Assembly (NCBI GenBank): GCA_017965765.1
Contig: JAGCPJ010000011.1
Span: forward strand, 1-36,229
DNA from: Bacteroidales bacterium
GTDB lineage: Bacteria; Bacteroidota; Bacteroidia; Bacteroidales; F082
DNA: 36,229 nucleotides
Direction: 5' to 3'
Below are positions 31,137 through 36,229 of the stretch, one piece after another. The translations under genes were made by a program, and so were the position numbers. How positions within the stretch are numbered: the first letter of the stretch is position 1; each line of letters begins with the position of its first letter. The notes under the pieces are model-generated. The model made no database searches, had not been told where the DNA came from, and saw only the letters and a list, made by a program, of their open reading frames with translations.

Positions 31137-32081
31137 ATGGAAACGAAAGAATTTGAATTTAAGGGATTTGCGATGAATGGTTTCATTGCTTTGTTTATTG
31201 AAATTGCCATTATTGCCCTGAGCGTTTGGGGCTTCATCGCATTTGCGAACGGTCAGTTGGCTACGCCATTCTTGGCAGTGATAGGCCTGTTGCTGGCTAC
31301 CTTCCTGCCCATCGGATTCCGTAAGCTGGAACCCAACGAGGCCATGGTGATGCTGTTCTTCGGAAAATACCGTGGCACTTTCACCAAGACGGGATTCCAC
31401 TGGGTCAACTTCCTGATGACCTCCAAGAAGGTTTCGCTGCGTGCTCGCAACCTCAACCCCGACAACATCAAGGTGAACGACAAGACGGGCAACCCCATCA
31501 TGATCGGACAGATTTTGGTGTGGAAACTGAAGGATACCTACAAAGCCATGTTCGAGATCGATTCCCAGACCATGGCGGGTGGTTCGGCAGGCAATGCTGC
31601 CACTGTATCGGTGTCCAACCGCATGAGGGCTTTCGAGAGCTTTATCCAGGTGCAGAGCGATGCCGCCTTGCGTGAGGTGGCAGGGATGTATGCTTATGAC
31701 GAGAACGAGGCTGAGGCTGGGGAGCTGACACTGCGTTCGGGTGGTAGTGAGATCAACGAGGTGCTGCTTTCCAAGCTGAACGAGCGTCTGGCCATGTCGG
31801 GCCTGGAAGTGCTGGAAGCCCGCATCAACTACCTGGCTTATTCGCCTGAAATCGCCGCTGTGATGTTGCGTCGTCAGCAGGCTGCCGCCATCATCTCAGC
31901 CCGCGAGAAGATCGTGGAAGGCGCCGTCTCCATGGTCAAGATGGCCTTGGACAAGCTGAAGGACGAAGGCGTGGTCGAACTCGACGAAGAACGCAAAGCC
32001 TCCATGGTGAGCAACCTCATGGTAGTGCTTTGTGCCGACGAGTCGGCACAACCGGTGGTCAACACGGGAAGCCTTTATTAA
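31137..32081 (+). CDS. SPFH/band 7 (stomatin/flotillin-like) membrane protein
   Basis: 314 residues. Two adjacent hydrophobic segments (about 12-35 and 41-60) anchor it in the inner membrane. The SPFH domain (about 60-240) starts at the typical GFRKLEPNEAMVMLFFGKYRGTFTKTGFHWVNF, and includes VSLRARNLNPDNIKVNDKTGNPI and LREVAGMYAYD. A helical C-terminal region (AAAIISAREKIVEGAVSMVKMALDKL) should drive oligomer rings. Such proteins organise membrane domains and often control membrane proteases. It is first in a four-gene run with a DUF3784-like protein, a CPBP protease and an RHH protein, and divergent from an M48 protease. The heptad repeat AACGGAA begins right after its stop codon. Confidence 0.92.
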   Translation: METKEFEFKGFAMNGFIALFIEIAIIALSVWGFIAFANGQLATPFLAVIGLLLATFLPIGFRKLEPNEAMVMLFFGKYRGTFTKTGFHWVNFLMTSKKVSLRARNLNPDNIKVNDKTGNPIMIGQILVWKLKDTYKAMFEIDSQTMAGGSAGNAATVSVSNRMRAFESFIQVQSDAALREVAGMYAYDENEAEAGELTLRSGGSEINEVLLSKLNERLAMSGLEVLEARINYLAYSPEIAAVMLRRQQAAAIISAREKIVEGAVSMVKMALDKLKDEGVVELDEERKASMVSNLMVVLCADESAQPVVNTGSLY

Positions 32082-32108
32082 ACGGAAAACGGAAAACGGA
32101 GAACGAAA
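32081..32108 (+). repeat. AACGGAA heptads forming the leader of the next gene
   Basis: Four decaying 7-nt units: AACGGAA, AACGGAA, AACGGAG, AACGAAA (32081-32108). They start at the last base of the SPFH stop codon. The third unit supplies a GGAG (32098-32101), eight bases before the ATG at 32110, a plausible ribosome-binding site. The unit is closely related to the arms of the hairpin at 26358-26430. Confidence 0.8.
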
Positions 32109-32109
32109 A

Positions 32110-32901
32110 ATGGGATATACATTATTAATCTCGGGATTGGTGCTGATGGTGGTGGCATGGGCCTGCTACCAATACCCGAATTTGATTAATCCTTACGGCA
32201 GCTTGCCACCGGAGCGGAAGGAATTGGTCAACATCGAAGGGCTGAAAAAGGCGTGTGCAATCATATTAGGGGTGGCGGGATTCCTGTTGGTGGTCACAGC
32301 TACGCTGCACCTGATGAAGGTCATTGACGAAGACGTTTGTGGCGTGACGTTGATGGTGTTGGTGTTTGCCGTGATGGTGCCTTTGTCCATCGCCATGAAG
32401 CGGTACAATGCTTTTGGGCGGGACCAGTCCGGATCCAACATTAGGTTTGTGCGGGACGAAATGCCATTGGGCAGTGACAAATCCGGTAAATTGGTGAAAT
32501 CCGCCAGGGCCTCCAAAATTGCTTGGGGCTTCGCCTGGGTTATCATGGTGCTTGCGGCTCTCACACTGGCCTTGAGCTTCCGTCCGACCCGAATCACGGT
32601 GGGAGAGGAGACAGTTAAGATTTCAGGTATGTATGGACGTGAAATCCCCGTTACCGACATCATCTCGGTGGATTTGCTTGACGAAATGCCGTCAATTGCC
32701 ATGCGTACCAATGGATCCGATACGGGAAACCAAGCCAAGGGCCATTTCAAGTTTAAAAATGGAGAAAAATGCATGCTTTTCATCCACAAGAAAGCTCCCT
32801 ACATTCAACTGCGCACGACGACCAATCTTTATTACTTGAACCTCTCGGACAAAGAAAAGACTGTTGAATTGTTTGAATCGTTAAAAGAACTAGAACCATG
32901 A
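32110..32901 (+). CDS. Membrane protein, DUF3784-like N-terminus with a PH-like tail
   Basis: 263 residues. The ATG at 32110 follows a repeat-derived GGAG; the frame is also open upstream inside the SPFH gene, but the residues there are not protein-like. Four membrane spans are visible (about 2-20, 50-70, 78-98 and 137-157). The stretch YPNLINPYGSLPPERKELVNIEGLKKACAI has the pattern of DUF3784. The last 105 residues form a soluble domain of alternating strands and a final helix, like bacterial PH domains (ITVGEETVKISGMYGREIPVTDIISVDLL). The biochemical role is not known. Its stop overlaps the start of the CPBP gene (ATGA), so the two are translationally coupled. Confidence 0.78.
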   Translation: MGYTLLISGLVLMVVAWACYQYPNLINPYGSLPPERKELVNIEGLKKACAIILGVAGFLLVVTATLHLMKVIDEDVCGVTLMVLVFAVMVPLSIAMKRYNAFGRDQSGSNIRFVRDEMPLGSDKSGKLVKSARASKIAWGFAWVIMVLAALTLALSFRPTRITVGEETVKISGMYGREIPVTDIISVDLLDEMPSIAMRTNGSDTGNQAKGHFKFKNGEKCMLFIHKKAPYIQLRTTTNLYYLNLSDKEKTVELFESLKELEP

Positions 32902-33806
32902 AAAAAGCCATAAGATTTTCGATCATCGTCTGCCTGTTCAGCTGGGCGATGTTTGCCGTGGCCCATTGGGGCTTCGGCATGGGAGCGGATACGCCCGTTG
33001 GGCTGATGCTCTTCTCAACTGTTTATATGTTTTTCCCGCTCATCACCGCATTGGTGTTGCAGGCCATCGACAAGGAGAAGTTCAACCATACGGGCTTGGT
33101 CAACTTCAAGATCAAATGGTCATGGGCGGTGGCTTGGCTGTTACCGTTAGTGATGACATTGGCTTGCATTCTCGTTAATGGTCTGATGCCGGGCGTTGAG
33201 CTGAAATACAATGCTGAGCAGCTCATCAACCAGTATCACATTCCCGAGGATCAGCAAGAGATGGTGCGCGAGCAGTTGGGACAGCTACCAGCGTATTTGA
33301 TGATTCTCATTACGCTCATCAGCGGTTTGATTGCCGGCATCACCGTCAACGCTATCGCCGCCTTTGGCGAGGAATTCGGCTGGCGCAACTACCTTGTCGG
33401 CGCCTTGCGCGGGGTGAAGTTCTGGAAAGCTGCTTTGTTCATCGGCATCGTTTGGGGCATCTGGCATTTCCCGCTGATCCTGATGGGCCACAACTACCCG
33501 AATGAGCCGCAATGGGGCGTCCTGCTGATGGTGGTGATGTGTGTCCTGTTGGGTGCCATTGAGTTGTATTTCGTCTTGAAATCCAAGTCGATGATTGTGG
33601 CGGCTATCATGCATGGCACGATCAATGCATTGGCTGGCGTGGTCATCTATTTCACTTTGGGAGGCAACGATTTCGTGAACGGCATGCCTGGACTGTCAGG
33701 CTTCATCGTCATGCTTGTGACGATACTGTGCATTTGGATTTACGACAAACACATCGCCAAGGAAGGCATCATGTCGCAGACCTTGGGCGCATCGTTGGAG
33801 AGGTGA
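32898..33806 (+). CDS. CPBP-family intramembrane metalloprotease (CAAX/Abi-type)
   Basis: 302 residues with about eight membrane spans. The three motifs of the family are present: Glu158-Glu159-x3-Arg163 (FGEEFGWRNYL), His190 in GIWHFPLIL, and His239 in MHGTINA. These are the glutamates and histidines proposed to hold the metal and water in the membrane. Members cleave prenylated or membrane proteins, or serve as bacteriocin-immunity or regulatory proteases. The ATG overlaps the previous stop by 4 bp, and the RHH gene starts 3 bp after its stop. Substrates are unknown; association with the SPFH protein is inferred from the operon only. Confidence 0.92.
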   Translation: MKKAIRFSIIVCLFSWAMFAVAHWGFGMGADTPVGLMLFSTVYMFFPLITALVLQAIDKEKFNHTGLVNFKIKWSWAVAWLLPLVMTLACILVNGLMPGVELKYNAEQLINQYHIPEDQQEMVREQLGQLPAYLMILITLISGLIAGITVNAIAAFGEEFGWRNYLVGALRGVKFWKAALFIGIVWGIWHFPLILMGHNYPNEPQWGVLLMVVMCVLLGAIELYFVLKSKSMIVAAIMHGTINALAGVVIYFTLGGNDFVNGMPGLSGFIVMLVTILCIWIYDKHIAKEGIMSQTLGASLER

Positions 33807-33809
33807 TCT

Positions 33810-33983
33810 ATGGCGAAAGACAAGGAAAATAGTGCCAATACCAAGACTTTCCTGCTTCGCGTGGATGCCGACACGATGGAGGCCATCGAGAAGTGGGCCG
33901 CTGACGAGTTCCGTTCCGTCAACGGCCAGCTTCAATGGATCCTTGCCGAGGCCTTGAAGAAAAGCGGGAGGAAGAAAAAATAA
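33810..33983 (+). CDS. Small ribbon-helix-helix (Arc-like) DNA-binding protein
   Basis: A short gene of 57 residues that begins 3 bp after the CPBP stop. The sequence has the ribbon-helix-helix layout: a strand TKTFLLRVD, helix 1 DTMEAIEKWAADEF, the turn RSVNG, and helix 2 QLQWILAEALKKSG, with a basic tail (RKKK). Such proteins bind DNA as dimers through the strand and act as repressors, many as antitoxins. Here no toxin gene is adjacent. As the last gene of the SPFH-DUF3784-CPBP run it could be the local autoregulator of the cluster. The Arc-type motif FLLRVD...WAADEFRSVNGQ is well conserved, so the family call is good; the target is unknown. Confidence 0.87.
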   Translation: MAKDKENSANTKTFLLRVDADTMEAIEKWAADEFRSVNGQLQWILAEALKKSGRKKK

Positions 33984-34009
33984 TTTTGGTTTTCATTATT
34001 AAATTATGT

Positions 34010-34017
34010 ATTTTTAC
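34010..34017 (+). promoter_or_regulatory. Possible -7 box of the last secreted protein gene
   Basis: TATTTTTA, one base from TAnnTTTG, 26 nt upstream of the ATG at 34044, in a 60-nt A/T-rich gap. Confidence 0.3.
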
Positions 34018-34043
34018 CACCAGGTTTTAATACATAGTGAATA

Positions 34044-36229
34044 ATGAAAAGATTTTACTTGAAATGCTTCCTTCTGCTGGTTGCGGCGTTTGCCATGGCT
34101 GGAAAAGGATTGGCCCAACCGACAGGTGCTATTAACGGCTTGTTTTCCATTGCCGAAGGCCAACAGGTCTATTTTTCTAAAGGTAATTTGCAATATCAAG
34201 CATCCTCCAACACATGGAGATTTGCAGAGCATCAGTATGACTATGTTGGAAGAGACAACATCAATATTTCTTCAACATATTCTGGATGGGTTGATTTGTT
34301 TGGATATGGAACTAGTGGTTGGAATAGTGGCGCCGAATGTTACCAACCATGGTCAACTTCGGTTAACAATTCCGATTATTTATCTCAAAATCTTGTTGGT
34401 GATTATGCATATGCGGATTGGGGCGTTTACAACGCCATTAGTAACGGAGGGAACCAATCTGGTTTATGGCGTACCCTAACTATTGATCAATGGATCTATT
34501 TGATCAATTATCGTCCTTCACCACGATATGCCAGGGCAACGGTAAATGGCGTTTGTGGTTTGATTGTTTTACCTGATGGCTGGAATACTGCCATTTATAC
34601 ATTAAATAAAACAGATAAAACCAGTGCTTCATATGATTCCAATGTGATTAGTGCATCTGATTGGAACAGTGTGTTGGAAGCACATGGTGCGATTTTCTTG
34701 CCCTGCGCAGGCGTTCGAAGTAGTACTGGCACCAGTCATTTAAATACATATGGCCATTATTGGTCTTCCAACGGGAGTAACGTTTTTTGGTTCTACTATG
34801 CTGCAAATGGTTCTCCTCAGAACTGGGTGGGTACTTTTTCATATGTTCTCTGTTATGGATTAAGTGTGCGTCTTGTCTCTTTCAATTCTGTTGTTTCTTC
34901 GTTAATTGAAGCCGTGCCCAATCCAGCAGAAGGCGGTTCTGTCACAGGAGCGGGTTATTATCAGTCAGGGCAAACTTGTATGTTGACTGCCACGCCAAAC
35001 TCTGGCTACAGCTTCTCGAACTGGACGGAGAACGGCAATGTGGTGTCCACCAACGCAAGCTATACTTTCACAGTGACCGGTAACCGGACATTGGTAGCCA
35101 ACTTCACGGCCAATCCAATCAATTACACCATCAGCGTCTCGTCTAACCCTTCAAATGGAGGCACAGTGAATGGCGGTGGCACTTGCCAGCAAGGCTCCAA
35201 CTGTACCGTGACGGCCACGGCCAACCCGGGCTACACTTTCTCGAATTGGACGGAAAACGGTACGGTAGTTTCCACCAGCGCGAACTATACCTTTACTGTG
35301 ACAGGTAACAGGAGTTTGGTGGCCAATTTCACACAAAACACCCAATACATCAAATTTGACCTGAATGATACTTATGGTGATGGTTGGACTGGCAATTACT
35401 TGGTTGTGAACTATGGAGATAGGGCGTCGGAACAACTCACTATCTCAAGCGGATACTCAGCCTCATACATGCTACAGATTCCTGATGGAAGCCATGTGAC
35501 CCTTACTTGGATTGCGGGTAGTTATACAAATGAATGCTCTTTCTTGGTGAGTTATCCGAATGACAATGTGATTTACACGGGTGTCAATATGAACGCCAGT
35601 TTTATGTTTGAATTTGTTGTTGACTACAATGGGATGCCGACAACATCCTTTGGCATCTCTGTGTCTGCCAACCCATCGGCAGGCGGTTCGGTGAATGGCA
35701 CTGGAAACTATAACTGTGGTTCAAACTGTACAGTAACCGCTACGGCTAACTCAGGCTACACCTTTACCAATTGGACGGAGAACGGCAATGTGGTGTCCAC
35801 CAACGCAAGCTATAGTTTTACTGTGACAGGTAACAGAACACTGGTGGCGAATTTCACGGCCAATCCAGTCTATTACACCATCAGCGTATCAGCCAGTCCA
35901 TCGAACGGAGGCTCGGTGAGCGGCAATGGCGCCTACCAACAAGGCTCCAACTGTACAGTAACCGCTACGGCTAACTCAGGCTACACCTTCACCAACTGGA
36001 CGGAGAACGGCAGTGTGGTCTCTACCAATGCTAGCTATACCTTCATAGTGAGTGGCAGCCGAAGTCTGGTGGCGAATTTTACAGATTCAAGTAGTTTGGA
36101 CGTTGTGGAGATTGGCGATGGTGGAGTTGCCAATAATAAATTTCTTCCTAGTTACAGCTACTATAACTACTCCCTTACACAACAAATCTACACTGCTGAC
36201 GAAATTGGAATCTCTGGAATGATAACGTC
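34044..36229 (+). CDS. Large secreted modular protein (FISUMP-like + InlB-type repeats), 3'-truncated
   Basis: The frame stays open from the ATG at 34044 to the window end, so at least 728 residues are visible. A signal peptide (MKRFYLKCFLLLVAAFAMAGKGLAQ) opens it. Residues about 30-285 form a FISUMP-like/C-type-lectin-like domain (VYFSKGNLQYQASSNTWRFA ... GHYWSSNGSNVFWFYY ... LSVRLV). Four InlB-type repeats of exactly 68 residues follow: 34905-35108, 35130-35333, 35655-35858 and 35880-36083. A TYGDGW module lies between the second and third, about 35345-35630. At the cut end a module starts (FLPSYSYYNYSLTQQIYTADEIG) that matches one in the C25 peptidase gene at 4562-5090. Probably a surface or secreted adhesin; no catalytic motif was seen. 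The C-terminus, where a T9SS sorting domain would be, is missing. Confidence 0.88.
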   Translation, partial: MKRFYLKCFLLLVAAFAMAGKGLAQPTGAINGLFSIAEGQQVYFSKGNLQYQASSNTWRFAEHQYDYVGRDNINISSTYSGWVDLFGYGTSGWNSGAECYQPWSTSVNNSDYLSQNLVGDYAYADWGVYNAISNGGNQSGLWRTLTIDQWIYLINYRPSPRYARATVNGVCGLIVLPDGWNTAIYTLNKTDKTSASYDSNVISASDWNSVLEAHGAIFLPCAGVRSSTGTSHLNTYGHYWSSNGSNVFWFYYAANGSPQNWVGTFSYVLCYGLSVRLVSFNSVVSSLIEAVPNPAEGGSVTGAGYYQSGQTCMLTATPNSGYSFSNWTENGNVVSTNASYTFTVTGNRTLVANFTANPINYTISVSSNPSNGGTVNGGGTCQQGSNCTVTATANPGYTFSNWTENGTVVSTSANYTFTVTGNRSLVANFTQNTQYIKFDLNDTYGDGWTGNYLVVNYGDRASEQLTISSGYSASYMLQIPDGSHVTLTWIAGSYTNECSFLVSYPNDNVIYTGVNMNASFMFEFVVDYNGMPTTSFGISVSANPSAGGSVNGTGNYNCGSNCTVTATANSGYTFTNWTENGNVVSTNASYSFTVTGNRTLVANFTANPVYYTISVSASPSNGGSVSGNGAYQQGSNCTVTATANSGYTFTNWTENGSVVSTNASYTFIVSGSRSLVANFTDSSSLDVVEIGDGGVANNKFLPSYSYYNYSLTQQIYTADEIGISGMIT
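34905..36083 (+). repeat. Four 204-bp in-frame repeats (InlB-type), interrupted by a TYGDGW module
   Basis: Units at 34905-35108, 35130-35333, 35655-35858 and 35880-36083, each exactly 204 bp (68 codons). Nucleotide identity is highest between the third and fourth, and a block of over 40 bp around GGACGGAGAACGGCAATGTG is the same in the first and third. Each unit ends in LVANFT. Confidence 0.9.

Noticed and set aside
33810..33983. The RHH gene as the antitoxin of a toxin-antitoxin pair
   Set aside because: No toxin-like gene is adjacent; both sides are a membrane protease and a secreted protein.
34081..34479. A 132-codon frame inside the last secreted gene
   Set aside because: The frame beginning at ATG 34044 stays open to the window end, has a signal peptide and repeat modules, and overlaps it.
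34130..34890. A complete diversity-generating retroelement
   Set aside because: No reverse transcriptase, accessory gene or template copy was found in the window; only the target-like fold is present.
34905..36083. Repeats as a possible CRISPR array
   Set aside because: The units are 204 bp, in frame and protein-coding; there are no short repeats with unique spacers anywhere in the window.

Overview
The window looks like a chromosomal segment of an anaerobic Bacteroidales-type bacterium. It has moderate GC genes separated by AT-rich gaps. Many genes are preceded by the Bacteroidota -7 box TAnnTTTG rather than an E. coli-type promoter. The families also fit: a gingipain-like C25 peptidase, a FISUMP-type secreted protein, a GH3/beta-lactamase fusion, DUF5618-like and DUF6427-like proteins, and a TonB-dependent receptor. 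Both ends cut a gene. No rRNA, tRNA, CRISPR array or insertion sequence was recognised.

Layout. 1-1228: the end of an [FeFe]-hydrogenase catalytic subunit and a NuoE/HydC-like ferredoxin subunit, closed by a strong terminator. 1324-5631: a large secreted C25 peptidase. 5606-7589 (minus): rubredoxin, high-molecular-weight rubredoxin and flavodiiron protein, an O2/NO-detoxification operon. 7702-10803: a DEDDh exonuclease and a fused NfnB-NfnA transhydrogenase. 10862-14021: a small unknown gene (minus), then a MORN-like secreted protein coupled to a TonB-dependent receptor. 14070-19641: a tight housekeeping run of ahcY, a GT4 glycosyltransferase, purD, a membrane protein and rnhB. 19793-20326: a lone AT-rich gene for a phage-type BECR nuclease domain. 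20520-26357: a lipoprotein, a thioredoxin-like protein and the GH3/beta-lactamase fusion. 26425-30038: AlgH/YqgE (minus), a MurL-MurD2 pair, and a DUF5618-like gene (minus). 30135-33983: an M48 lipoprotein (minus) divergent from an SPFH / DUF3784-like / CPBP protease / ribbon-helix-helix cluster. 34044-end: a modular secreted protein, cut by the window edge, that shares modules with the C25 peptidase.

Themes. Hydrogenase, Nfn and the rubredoxin/flavodiiron operon together describe redox balancing and oxygen defence in an anaerobe. MurL-MurD2 indicates that cell-wall D-glutamate is made by epimerising the nucleotide-linked dipeptide. Several intergenic gaps hold tandem 7-nt or 8-nt units, often with inverted copies, and these run into stop codons and ribosome-binding regions. 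The items most worth a second look are the orphan BECR nuclease with a consensus promoter pointing antisense into it, the MurL-MurD2 pair, the SPFH/CPBP/RHH cluster, and the heptad repeat family. All functions are inferred from sequence reading; no database search was run.
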